Below are positions 23,594 to 31,715 of a DNA stretch of 41,865 nucleotides, piece after piece. The DNA is taken from NCBI GenBank assembly GCA_945952425.1, contig CAMFIX010000002.1, positions 1 to 41,865 on the forward strand, written 5' to 3'. Each line of letters opens with the position of its first letter. Position 1 is the stretch's first letter. The notes beneath the pieces are model-generated. The model saw nothing but the letters and a program-made list of their open reading frames with translations. It had not been told where the DNA came from and searched no databases. Origin of the DNA: an uncultured Pseudorhodobacter sp. (GTDB lineage Bacteria; Pseudomonadota; Alphaproteobacteria; Rhodobacterales; Rhodobacteraceae). The position numbers and the translations under genes are program-made.

Positions 23594-24928
23594 GTGCTGG
23601 GGTTGTTGCTCTTGGCCGGGCTGGGCGTTGCAGCCGCGGCTTTGGTCGAACATGTCGATTCGACGGATACGGAAGACGATACCGCGGCGCATGACGCGCC
23701 GGAGGATCAGGCGCATGAAGGCCAGGGCGATCTGCTGGACGATATCCATGCGGGCCATGCCGATGCGGGGCATGAAGATTCGTCCCATGCCGATACGGCT
23801 CACGCAGAAACGGGGCACGCGGATACCTCCCATGCCGATGGGGCGCATGCCGCGGTGAGCGATGCGGCCGATCACGCCGCGGGTCATGCGGCGAGCGAGA
23901 CGCAAGGCACGACGCCCTCCCATGGCGACACGTCCCAGGCCTTCCCCGAAGGACAGTCGGAGGACGATCACGCCGATGCCGCTTCGGGCGACGCCGCCGC
24001 TGCGGGTGGCGCCGCGGCAACCGGGGCCGCTTCGAGCGAGACCACCGCCCATGCGGCGAGTGGCGATGCGGCTGGCGAGCCCACTTCGGAGGATACCACC
24101 GCGCATGCGGCAAACGGGGCCTCTTCAGGCGATCCCGCGGCTGCGCCGGATGCGGCGAGCGGGGGGGACGCCGGGCAGGCCAGCTCGGGCGATGGCGCCG
24201 CGACGGAGGGGCATGGCACTGCCCATGCCTCCGGCAGCGACACCACACCGCCCGCCGAGGCCCACAGCGACACTGCGGCCGAAGACACGCTGTCAGGCTC
24301 GGCCCATACCGCCATATCTGCGGCGCCCAGCCAGCCTGTCCACAACATCTATGGCGGCTCTGGCAATGACACGCTGGAGGGCACCACCGGCCGCGACTTC
24401 CTGGAGGGGCAGGCGGGCAACGATGTCCTGCAGGGCCGCGGCGGCGCCGACCACCTTGTGACCTTCGACGCCGGCCGCGACACGGCCTATGGCGGCATGG
24501 GCAACGACAGTCTGCACGGCTATACCGTCAACCACATGCCCGGCGGCGACACCTCTTTCGTGGTCGAGGATCACCAGACCGACCACCTGCACGGCGGGCA
24601 GGGCGACGACAAGCTCTGGCTCGGCTCGGGCGATTTCGGCACCGGCGGTGCGGGGCATGACGAGTTCCACGTCTCCTGGGACATCGACCACGCCCAGCCG
24701 GCCACGATCACCGATTATCAGCCACGGACCGACAAGATCGTCATCGAATTCACCACCAACCATGCCGATGGCGACATGAACCACATCACTGCTGCCGATC
24801 AGAACGTCACGACAGAGCCCTTGCACGACGGCTCCGGCACCGCGATCTGCCTGAACGGCCAGCCGATTGCGCATGTGATGGGGACGACGGCGCTGCGGGC
24901 CTCGGACATCTCCGTCGTCCATGTTTAG
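23594..24928 (+). CDS. Membrane-anchored or exported His-rich RTX-type calcium-binding protein
   Basis: This 444-residue protein has three parts. A hydrophobic N-terminus (LGLLLLAGLGVAAAALV, a membrane anchor or atypical signal) comes first. A long acidic, low-complexity region of Ala/Asp/His/Ser/Thr follows (about 20-245); within it His recurs exactly every five residues from His55 to His85 in HADxx units. The C-terminal part (about 249-360) has RTX nonapeptides such as YGGSGNDTLEG, EGQAGNDVLQG and YGGMGNDSLHG, which bind calcium as a beta-roll. It ends in a globular tail typical of alphaproteobacterial RTX proteins. The start is uncertain: GTG 23594 has GAGG 7 nt upstream, and TTG 23588 is possible. 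Its stop is 3 nt from the convergent 5'-nucleotidase stop. Confidence 0.8.
   Translation: MLGLLLLAGLGVAAAALVEHVDSTDTEDDTAAHDAPEDQAHEGQGDLLDDIHAGHADAGHEDSSHADTAHAETGHADTSHADGAHAAVSDAADHAAGHAASETQGTTPSHGDTSQAFPEGQSEDDHADAASGDAAAAGGAAATGAASSETTAHAASGDAAGEPTSEDTTAHAANGASSGDPAAAPDAASGGDAGQASSGDGAATEGHGTAHASGSDTTPPAEAHSDTAAEDTLSGSAHTAISAAPSQPVHNIYGGSGNDTLEGTTGRDFLEGQAGNDVLQGRGGADHLVTFDAGRDTAYGGMGNDSLHGYTVNHMPGGDTSFVVEDHQTDHLHGGQGDDKLWLGSGDFGTGGAGHDEFHVSWDIDHAQPATITDYQPRTDKIVIEFTTNHADGDMNHITAADQNVTTEPLHDGSGTAICLNGQPIAHVMGTTALRASDISVVHV
23756..23848 (+). repeat. 15-bp tandem repeat encoding a His pentad array
   Basis: Six consecutive 15-bp units begin with CAT or CAC and encode H-A/E-D/E-x-x pentapeptides, placing His at every fifth residue (55, 60, 65, 70, 75, 80, 85). 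Third positions vary, so the periodicity is kept at protein level. Confidence 0.8.
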
Positions 24929-24931
24929 GCG

Positions 24932-26413
24932 CTACTTGCCCAAGGCCTTGATTCTGCCTTCAATTTTCGGTGCGACGGTCTTGGCCTTCTCGACGTAATC
25001 CATCACCGCATTGGCGACCAAGCCGCCCGCGCCGGTGTCGTTGATGACCTTGCCGCCGCCGAGCGCGTCATAGCCGTCGCCGCCTTCCAGCATGAAATTG
25101 TTGACTGCGACCTTGTAAAGCGTCGCGGCCTCCAAGGGCTTGCCCGCGACGAGAACCTCGCTGACCCGCTTGCCGGGCTCGGCCGAGGCGTCATAGGTGA
25201 AGGTCAGCCCCGAGACCTGCGGAAAGCGCCCGGCGCCTTTTTCGACCTGGGACACGCCGTTTTCCAGCGCGAGCAGAAGCTGGCTGCCGGGAATTTCGGT
25301 CAGCTGCAAGGTGTTGCCGAAGGGCAGCTCGGTCAGGATGTCGCGCCGCGTCAGCTCGACCCCCGCGTCATAGGTCTTGTCGCCGCGAATGCCGCCGCCG
25401 TTCATCAGCGCGACATCCGCGCCGACCGCGGCGCGCATCGCATCGGCGATCAGGTCGCCCATCGCGCTTTCTTCGCCACGAACCACGTTGCGGCGGCTGT
25501 CCAACGCCGTCTCGCTCTTGCCGATCACCGCGCCGAGCTTGGCGTCGAGGTCGGCCTTATAGCCATCGACCAGCTTTTGCGTCTCGGGATCGGGCGTCAC
25601 CCCGGCGGTGTCGATAAAGCGGAAAGCGGGCGTCCATTTGACGCTGCGTTTGCCGTCCTTCTCGGTCACATCCACCATCAGGTCGACCGGCGACAGAAGC
25701 CGCGCATCGACCGAGGTTTCGACATAGGCCGTCACCCCGTCGTAATAGGTCGCATAATGGTGGTCGTCGCCCGAGAGAAGCAGGTCGAAGGCCTTGGAAT
25801 GTATGAGTTTCAGGTCGTTGTATTCATCGGTCTGCACCACGCCGACCACCAGGTCGGCGCCGTCTTTTCGCGCGGCTTTCGCAGCCTCGATCGCGGTGTC
25901 GACCGTGGGCGAAAACACCAGCTTGCCGGTGTTCGAGACCTCCGGCGAGGTGTCCTGAGCCACGGGAACCAGCGCTACCTTCACACCGGCGACCTCTTTC
26001 ACCAGCACGCCGCCCAGCCCCTCGATGCCGGTGATGTTGATCGCGGCCCAGGGGTATTTCGAGGCCTTCATCTTGGCCACGAAATTCTCCGGCCCGAAGT
26101 CGAACTCATGGTTGCCGGGCACCGCGATGTCGAAGGGCACGAGATTGGTCAAATCGACGGTATTTTGCCCCTTGTCGAAGCCGGAAATCAGCGAGGGCGA
26201 CAGCATGTCGCCGTCGAAAACGTAAATCGTGTTGGGATTGGCAGCCTTTTCCGCCTTGGCGACCGCGTTCAGCCGGGCAAAACCGCCCTGCTTGCCGTCG
26301 CCGTCGAAGTTGTAGACGTCGCCCACGCCAAGGAAGGTCAGTTTCACCGGCTCGGCGAGGGTCGGCGTGGCGAAAAGCCCCGCGAGGACCAGGATAGGCA
26401 AGTGATTCGACAT
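24932..26413 (-). CDS. Periplasmic 5'-nucleotidase / 2',3'-cyclic phosphodiesterase family
   Basis: This 493-residue UshA-like metallophosphatase has a signal peptide (SNHLPILVLAGLFATPTLAEP). The calcineurin-like metal motifs are FDGDMLSPS (residues 66-74), GNHEFDFG and LSGDDHHY. A C-terminal 5'-nucleotidase domain follows, with the nucleotide-binding NGGGIRG, and ends in AVNNFMLEGGDGYDALG, a family hallmark. The first metal motif reads GVGDVYNFD rather than the usual NDxHG, a modest variation. It would release nucleosides from nucleotides in the periplasm. It is convergent with the RTX gene (3 nt between stops) and diverges from the DUF952 gene. Confidence 0.9.
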   Translation of the reverse strand: MSNHLPILVLAGLFATPTLAEPVKLTFLGVGDVYNFDGDGKQGGFARLNAVAKAEKAANPNTIYVFDGDMLSPSLISGFDKGQNTVDLTNLVPFDIAVPGNHEFDFGPENFVAKMKASKYPWAAINITGIEGLGGVLVKEVAGVKVALVPVAQDTSPEVSNTGKLVFSPTVDTAIEAAKAARKDGADLVVGVVQTDEYNDLKLIHSKAFDLLLSGDDHHYATYYDGVTAYVETSVDARLLSPVDLMVDVTEKDGKRSVKWTPAFRFIDTAGVTPDPETQKLVDGYKADLDAKLGAVIGKSETALDSRRNVVRGEESAMGDLIADAMRAAVGADVALMNGGGIRGDKTYDAGVELTRRDILTELPFGNTLQLTEIPGSQLLLALENGVSQVEKGAGRFPQVSGLTFTYDASAEPGKRVSEVLVAGKPLEAATLYKVAVNNFMLEGGDGYDALGGGKVINDTGAGGLVANAVMDYVEKAKTVAPKIEGRIKALGK

Positions 26414-26567
26414 GGAAATCTCCTCTTCTGGTTGTGCAAAACCTGCGCTCGGGGCGCGCCGCTGTCAAAAGTTTTGCCATGCGCAGATGACGGCCGTGCG
26501 AAGCCTTGCCCGGTTGACCCCGCAAGTGCTTTCGGGCATGACCCCGACGACCGCCGAGAGGTTTCCC

Positions 26568-26903
26568 ATGCTGATCTACAAGATCTTCCGCCGTGCCGAA
26601 TGGGTCGCCTTCCGCGATGCCGGCGAGACTTTGGGCGCGCCCATCGACCTGGCCGACGGCTATATCCATTTCTCGACCGCGGCCCAGGTGGCCGAGACGG
26701 CGGCCAAGCATTTTGCGACGGAAAGCGACCTGGTGCTGTTGGCGGTCGAGGCCGACAGGCTGGACGCGCTGAAATGGGAGCCTTCGCGCGGAGGGGCACT
26801 TTTCCCTCACCTTTACAGGCCCTTGCGTGCCGCCGACGTGATCTGGGACAAATCCCTGCCGCTGGGTGCGACCGGCCATATCTTCCCCGAAGGTGTCTTT
26901 TGA
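26568..26903 (+). CDS. DUF952-family protein
   Basis: This small protein (111 residues) has the DUF952 pattern: LIYKIFRRAEW at the N-terminus, APIDLADGYIHFSTAAQVAETAAKHF in the middle and a FPHLYRPL block near the C-terminus. The fold resembles ADP-ribosyltransferase-like or glutathione-related small domains, but its function is not established. I chose ATG 26568 because AGAGG lies 7 nt upstream and the family begins here; the frame extends to 26412. Its TGA overlaps the TTG start of pyrD by 4 nt, so the two genes are translationally coupled. This pairing is frequent in alphaproteobacteria as far as I recall. Confidence 0.85.
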   Translation: MLIYKIFRRAEWVAFRDAGETLGAPIDLADGYIHFSTAAQVAETAAKHFATESDLVLLAVEADRLDALKWEPSRGGALFPHLYRPLRAADVIWDKSLPLGATGHIFPEGVF

Positions 26904-27961
26904 CCCCGCTTGAACGTTTCGGCCTGTCGCTTTTGCACCGTCTTGATCCCGAGCGCGCGCATGGTCTGTCGCTGTCGGCCCTGCGGTCGGGGCTGGCGCC
27001 GCTGGCGGGCCTCGTGACCTCGCCGCGGCTGGCGGTGACGCTGGCGGGGATGGCCTTGCCGAACCCGGTCGGGCTGGCGGCGGGCTATGACAAAAATGCC
27101 ATTGCGGTCAGTGCCTTGACCCGTTCCGGTTTCGGTTTCATCGAGGTCGGCGCCGCGACGCCTTTTGCGCAAGAGGGCAATCCGCGGCCGCGGCTGTACC
27201 GGCTGACCGCGGATCGTGCGGCGATCAATCGTTTCGGTTTCAACAACGAGGGGGCGGAGGTCATCGCCGCCCGGCTGCGGGCGCGGGCGCCGGGGCCAGT
27301 TCCGGTCGGCCTGAACCTCGGCGCCAACAAGAGCTCGACCGACCGCGCGGCGGATTTCGCCAAGGTTCTGGCGCTTTGCGGTCCGCATGTCGATTTCGCG
27401 ACGGTGAATGTCTCGTCGCCCAACACCGAAAAACTGCGCGATTTGCAGGGCCCGGCGGCGCTTTCCGCACTGTTGACCGGGGTGATGGAGGTGCGCGCGC
27501 GCCTGCCGCGGCAGATCCCGGTTTTCCTGAAGATCGCGCCCGATCTGAACGGCGACGAGCTCGCCGCGATTGCCGAAGTGGCGCTGACGACGGGGCTTTC
27601 CGGCATCGTCGCGACCAATACGACCCTGTCGCGCGAGGGGCTGCAGTCGGCGCATCGTGACCAGGCGGGCGGCCTGTCTGGCGCGCCCTTGTTCGAAAAG
27701 TCCACGCGGGTGCTGGCCGAGCTGTCGCGTCTGACCGAGGGGCGGCTGCCGCTGATCGGGGTGGGCGGCGTGTCCTCCGCCGAGGAAGCCCTGGCCAAAA
27801 TCGAGGCGGGCGCCTCGGCGGTTCAGCTGTATACCGCCATGGTTTACAAGGGAATTTCCCTCGCGGCCGAAGTGGCGCGCGGGCTGGATCGGCTCTTGGC
27901 CGAGCGCGGGTTCGACAGTGTCGCGGCAGCGGTCGGCAGCCGGCGGGAGCGCTGGCTCTAA
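26900..27961 (+). CDS. pyrD: Dihydroorotate dehydrogenase (quinone), class 2
   Basis: This 353-residue membrane-associated FMN enzyme oxidises dihydroorotate to orotate with quinone in pyrimidine synthesis. Class 2 features are the N-terminal membrane-associating helices (LERFGLSLLHRLDPERAHGLSL), GLAAGYDKNA at 58-67, INRFGFNNEG, and the serine-base motif VNVSSPNTE near residue 172. The phosphate-binding GVGGVSSAEEALAKI and AGASAVQLYTAMVYKG lie near the C-terminus. The only reasonable start is TTG 26900, with GAAGGTG upstream, overlapping the DUF952 stop as TTGA. Its TAA overlaps the convergent oppF stop by 4 nt. Confidence 0.94.
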   Translation: MTPLERFGLSLLHRLDPERAHGLSLSALRSGLAPLAGLVTSPRLAVTLAGMALPNPVGLAAGYDKNAIAVSALTRSGFGFIEVGAATPFAQEGNPRPRLYRLTADRAAINRFGFNNEGAEVIAARLRARAPGPVPVGLNLGANKSSTDRAADFAKVLALCGPHVDFATVNVSSPNTEKLRDLQGPAALSALLTGVMEVRARLPRQIPVFLKIAPDLNGDELAAIAEVALTTGLSGIVATNTTLSREGLQSAHRDQAGGLSGAPLFEKSTRVLAELSRLTEGRLPLIGVGGVSSAEEALAKIEAGASAVQLYTAMVYKGISLAAEVARGLDRLLAERGFDSVAAAVGSRRERWL

Positions 27962-28920
27962 CGACCCGTCATCGGAAAATGACAAGCGAGACCGTCGCGC
28001 AGGTTCGGCACCTCTGCGGCGCAGCGGGCCTCGGCCTTGAAGCAGCGGGTGCGGAAGACGCAGCCTGATGGCGGGGCCATCGGCGAGGGCAGGTCGCCGT
28101 CGAGCGGAATCATCTGCTTGGCCCGCTCGCGCAGCGGGTCGGGAATCGGCACGGCCGAGAGCAGGGCGGCCGAATAGGGATGCCGCGGCGCCGCAAAAAG
28201 CGCCTTGGCGGGCGAGGTTTCCATCATCCGGCCGAGGTACATGACCATGACGCGGTCCGAAATGTGGCGCACCACGCTGAGGTCATGGGCGATGAAAATC
28301 ATCGCCAGCCCAAGGTCGCGGCGCAGCTCTGCCAACAGGTTGATGACCTGCGCCTGGATGGAAACGTCCAAAGCCGACACAGGCTCGTCGCAAATCAGCA
28401 GCCGAGGCTCGACGATCAACGCCCGCGCGATGCCGATGCGCTGGCACTGGCCGCCGGAAAACTCGTGCGGATAGCGGTTCACCTGGTTCGGCAGAAGGCC
28501 GACCCGATCCATGGTCAGCTGAACGCGGGCCTTGATTTCATTGGAGGAAATCTCGGCGTGATGGGTGCGCAGGGGCTCGGCGATGATCTGGCCGACGGTC
28601 ATCCGCGGGTTCAGGCTGGCGAGCGGGTCTTGGAAAACCATCTGGATCGCGGCGCGGTGCCGCATCATCTTCGCGGGCGAGAGGGCCAGCAGGTTCTCGC
28701 CCTCCCACAGCACGCGGCCGGTCGCCGGGACCATGCGGATCAGCGCACGGGCGAGGGTCGACTTGCCGGAGCCGGATTCGCCAACTATCCCAAGCACTTC
28801 GCCGGGTGCGAGCGAAAATTCGATGCCGCGCACCGCCTGCAGCACGCGCGGCTTTGCCCAGGGCAAGTCGCCCTCGCGGCGCAGGTTGAAGCTGACCGAA
28901 AGGTCGGAAACCTCAAGCAT
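27958..28920 (-). CDS. oppF: Oligopeptide ABC transporter ATP-binding protein OppF
   Basis: This 320-residue ABC ATPase is one of the two energising subunits of the peptide importer. It shows Walker A GIVGESGSGKST, the Q-loop MVFQDPLASLNP, the signature FSGGQCQRIGIARAL, Walker B LLICDEPVSALD and the H-loop FIAHDLSVV. The oligopeptide-transporter C-terminal extension follows, with GCVFRTRCFKAEARC, which in this family holds a [4Fe-4S]-type cysteine set. ATG 28920 overlaps the oppD end by 8 nt. It is the last gene of oppABCDF, and its TAG overlaps the convergent pyrD stop. Confidence 0.93.
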   Translation of the reverse strand: MLEVSDLSVSFNLRREGDLPWAKPRVLQAVRGIEFSLAPGEVLGIVGESGSGKSTLARALIRMVPATGRVLWEGENLLALSPAKMMRHRAAIQMVFQDPLASLNPRMTVGQIIAEPLRTHHAEISSNEIKARVQLTMDRVGLLPNQVNRYPHEFSGGQCQRIGIARALIVEPRLLICDEPVSALDVSIQAQVINLLAELRRDLGLAMIFIAHDLSVVRHISDRVMVMYLGRMMETSPAKALFAAPRHPYSAALLSAVPIPDPLRERAKQMIPLDGDLPSPMAPPSGCVFRTRCFKAEARCAAEVPNLRDGLACHFPMTGR

Positions 28921-29869
28921 GCGGCGCCTCCACCCTATGACAGGCACAAAGGCGACTGGTCCCAAGGCTTTGAAGTTGAGGGAGAATCCGGCAGTCCGGC
29001 CCAACCTCGGGACAACGCGGCGCGAAGGGGCAGCCTTCGGGCGGGCGCGTCATATTGGGCGGCGCGCCGGGGATCGAGGCCAGCGCGCCCTCCTGGTCGA
29101 TCCGCGGCAAAGCGGCCAGAAGACCGCGCGCATAGGGATGCGCGGGGGCGGCAAAAAACGGTTCGACCGGCGCCTTTTCCATCACGCGGCCGCCATACAT
29201 GACCATGACCTGCTCGGCAAAGCCTGCGATAACGCCGAGATCATGGGTAATCAGCACGGTCGCCATGCCGAAATCTCGCTGCAAATCGCGTAAAAGGCTC
29301 ATGATTTGGGCCTGCACCGTGACGTCCAGAGCCGTGGTCGGCTCGTCGGCGATCAGGAGGTCGGGCTGGCACAGCAGGCTCATCGCGATCATGACGCGCT
29401 GCCGCATGCCGCCCGAAAATTCGTGTGGATACAAACGGATACGCGCCCTGGCCTCGGGGATTTTCACCGCGTCCAACATGGCCACGCACTCTGCAAGGGC
29501 AGCGGATTTGCCCATGCCGCGGTGGTGGATCAGCACCTCGGCCATCTGGTCGGAGACGCGCATGTAAGGGTTCAGCGAGGTCATCGGATCTTGGAAGACC
29601 ATCGCGATTCGCTCGGCCCGGATATGGTTCAGCGTTGCGATTGGCGCGCCGATCAGTTCGGTTCCGTCAAAGCGGGCGGAGCCTGTCGCGCGCCCGTTGC
29701 GAGCCAGAAGACCCAGTAGTGCAAAGGCCAGCTGGCTTTTACCAGAGCCAGATTCTCCAACGATGCCGAGGGTTTGCCCCTTTTGAAGCGTGAAGCTGAC
29801 CTCGTTGACGGCATGAACCGTGCCGTCAGGCGTGTCGAAGGCGACGGAGAGATTCTCGACCACCAGCAT
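28913..29869 (-). CDS. oppD: Oligopeptide ABC transporter ATP-binding protein OppD
   Basis: This 318-residue ABC ATPase partners with OppF. Motifs in order are Walker A GIVGESGSGKSQLA, the Q-loop MVFQDPMTSLNPYMR, the signature FSGGMRQRVMIAM, Walker B LLIADEPTTALDVTVQAQ, and the H-loop LITHDLGV. The C-terminal RPPEGCPFAPRCPEVGPDC carries the peptide-transporter cysteine cluster. The gene begins immediately after oppC ends, with no spacing, and overlaps oppF by 8 nt. Confidence 0.94.
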   Translation of the reverse strand: MLVVENLSVAFDTPDGTVHAVNEVSFTLQKGQTLGIVGESGSGKSQLAFALLGLLARNGRATGSARFDGTELIGAPIATLNHIRAERIAMVFQDPMTSLNPYMRVSDQMAEVLIHHRGMGKSAALAECVAMLDAVKIPEARARIRLYPHEFSGGMRQRVMIAMSLLCQPDLLIADEPTTALDVTVQAQIMSLLRDLQRDFGMATVLITHDLGVIAGFAEQVMVMYGGRVMEKAPVEPFFAAPAHPYARGLLAALPRIDQEGALASIPGAPPNMTRPPEGCPFAPRCPEVGPDCRILPQLQSLGTSRLCACHRVEAPHA

Positions 29870-30790
29870 TCAGCGTTCCTTCGGGTCCAAGGCATCGCGC
29901 AGGCCGTCGCCGACGAAATAGAAGCCGAACATCAGCAGCAGGAAAAAGCCCAAAGGAAAGCCAATTTGCCATAAAGTGTCATAATAAATCGCTTTCGCGC
30001 CGTCGGAAATCAGCGTGCCGAGCGAGGTTTGCGGCTCTTGCACGCCGAGGCCGAGGAAGGAAATGAAGCTCTCGGTGATGATGATGTCGGGCACAAGGAG
30101 CGTGGCGTAGATGACCACGATGCCCAGCAGGTTGGGCAGGATGTGGCGCAGGATGATGCGCGTGGTCGGCACGCCGGTAGCTTGCGCGGCCTCGATATAC
30201 TCGCGCGCTTTCAGCGTCAGGGTCTGCCCGCGCACGATGCGCGCCATGGCGGGCCAGGAGAGCAGGCCGATAGAAAGATACAGCACAGACAATGACTTGC
30301 CGAACATCACCAGCATCAGGATGAGGACGAACATGAAGGGTATCGACAGCATTATGTCGCAAAGCCGCATCATGAAACCGTCGATCCGGCCGCCAAGGTA
30401 GCCCGAAACCGCGCCGTAAAGGGTGCCGACGACGACCGAAATCGCGGTGCCGATGAGGCCGACCAAGAGCGAAATGCGCACCCCCATCGCGGTGCGCGCG
30501 AAGAGGTCGCGGCCCTGATCGTCGGCGCCGAACCAGTAGGTCAGCGAGGGGCGGCCGAGCTCGTCGGCGTGGCCCATGATGTTGAAGTCGATAAAATCGT
30601 AGCTAAATGGCGCAATGGCTTGGCCGAATGCGGCAAATGCAATGCAAATGGCCAGCATCGCCAGCCCCGCGACCGCGGCCTTGTTGCGCCAAAAGCGGCG
30701 GCGGGCATCAGCCCAGAGCGAGCGACCCTTGACCTCTTCCAGCCCCGCGAGCCGCGTGGCAAGTGCCTGCATGTTGATGGGGGTTAGCAT
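29870..30790 (-). CDS. oppC: Oligopeptide ABC transporter permease OppC
   Basis: This 306-residue inner-membrane permease has an N-terminal cytoplasmic stretch with RRFWRNKAAVAGLAM, then about six membrane segments. The family's ATPase-contact loop reads REYIEAAQATGVPTTRIILRHILPN, close to the EAA consensus. The second half ends VGDGLRDALDPKER, as in enterobacterial OppC. It sits between oppB (1 nt gap) and oppD (adjacent) in the opp operon and forms the channel with OppB. Confidence 0.94.
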   Translation of the reverse strand: MLTPINMQALATRLAGLEEVKGRSLWADARRRFWRNKAAVAGLAMLAICIAFAAFGQAIAPFSYDFIDFNIMGHADELGRPSLTYWFGADDQGRDLFARTAMGVRISLLVGLIGTAISVVVGTLYGAVSGYLGGRIDGFMMRLCDIMLSIPFMFVLILMLVMFGKSLSVLYLSIGLLSWPAMARIVRGQTLTLKAREYIEAAQATGVPTTRIILRHILPNLLGIVVIYATLLVPDIIITESFISFLGLGVQEPQTSLGTLISDGAKAIYYDTLWQIGFPLGFFLLLMFGFYFVGDGLRDALDPKER

Positions 30791-30791
30791 C

Positions 30792-31715
30792 TCAATACCG
30801 TATCTTGGGGTCTACCCAAGCGTAAAGCACATCGACCACGAGGTTGAAGAGGATCGTCAACCCGCCGGCCAGAAGCGTCACGCCCATCATCACCGCGTAG
30901 TCGCGGTTCAATGCGGCATCGACAAAGAATTTACCAACGCCGGCGGTCGAGAAATACATATCGACGACGACAGAGCCGGTTATCATCGCAACAAACACCG
31001 GGCCGAGATAGCTCAGAACCGGGATCAGTGCGGGTTTCAGGGCGTGGCGGGTGATGACTTTCCAAGTCGGCAATCCCTTGGCACGGGCGGTCCGTATATG
31101 GTTCTGCGTCAAAACCTCCAGCATCGAAGAGCGCATGATCCGGGCAATCGAGGCCATATAGGCGGTGCCCATGGCGAGAATTGGCATGAGCTGGTGTTTC
31201 CAATCTCCACCCTCCCACCCTCCGCCAGGAAGCCAGCCGAGCCAGCGAGTGAAGATCAGAACGAGAATGGGCGCCAGGACGAAATTCGGCAGCACTGAGG
31301 CGCCTATGGAAATGCCTATGGAAAGGTAATCCAGCCACGTGTTCTGGAAAATCGCGGCCAGCACGCCCAGGCCAATACCGCAGACGACTGCCATGACAAA
31401 GGCCCAACCGCCGTATTGGAATGTCACGGGAAAACCCTGCGCGATGATCTCATTCACGGTGCGGTCTTTGTAGACAAACGAGGGGCCGAAGTCGAAATGG
31501 GCGACCATGCCCCAGACGTAAGAAATCATCTGTCGCCACAGCGGCTGATCCAATCCGTACTTGGCGTTCAAATTGGCCAAGACGGCGGCGGGGAGTTTCT
31601 TTTCATAGGTAAAAGGCCCTCCTGGTGCGGCGTGCATCAGGAGGAAAGAGATCACGATCAACGCCAGAAGCGTCGGCACGGCCACGGCGAGCCGCTTGGC
31701 AATATAGGTCAGCAC
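30792..31715 (-). CDS. oppB: Oligopeptide ABC transporter permease OppB
   Basis: This 307-residue inner-membrane permease has about six membrane segments and the OppB opening LTYIAKRLAVAVPTLLALIVISFLLMHAAPGGPF. The EAA-like loop appears as NHIRTARAKGLPTWKVITRHALKPALIPV, and the C-terminus is LVDVLYAWVDPKIRY. The GTG start at 31715 directly abuts the oppA stop. Local GC is lower than in the flanking genes (two lines counted by hand give 52-57%), as in the rest of the opp operon. Confidence 0.93.
   Translation of the reverse strand: MLTYIAKRLAVAVPTLLALIVISFLLMHAAPGGPFTYEKKLPAAVLANLNAKYGLDQPLWRQMISYVWGMVAHFDFGPSFVYKDRTVNEIIAQGFPVTFQYGGWAFVMAVVCGIGLGVLAAIFQNTWLDYLSIGISIGASVLPNFVLAPILVLIFTRWLGWLPGGGWEGGDWKHQLMPILAMGTAYMASIARIMRSSMLEVLTQNHIRTARAKGLPTWKVITRHALKPALIPVLSYLGPVFVAMITGSVVVDMYFSTAGVGKFFVDAALNRDYAVMMGVTLLAGGLTILFNLVVDVLYAWVDPKIRY

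Noticed and set aside
23756..23848. Repeats considered as a CRISPR array or assembly slip
   Set aside because: Units are in frame, vary at third positions and form a His pentad; there are no spacers.
25577..27961. One long open frame running through 5'-nucleotidase antisense, DUF952 and pyrD
   Set aside because: Only the last part (from TTG 26900) has family similarity, as PyrD. The rest is antisense or out-of-frame sequence.
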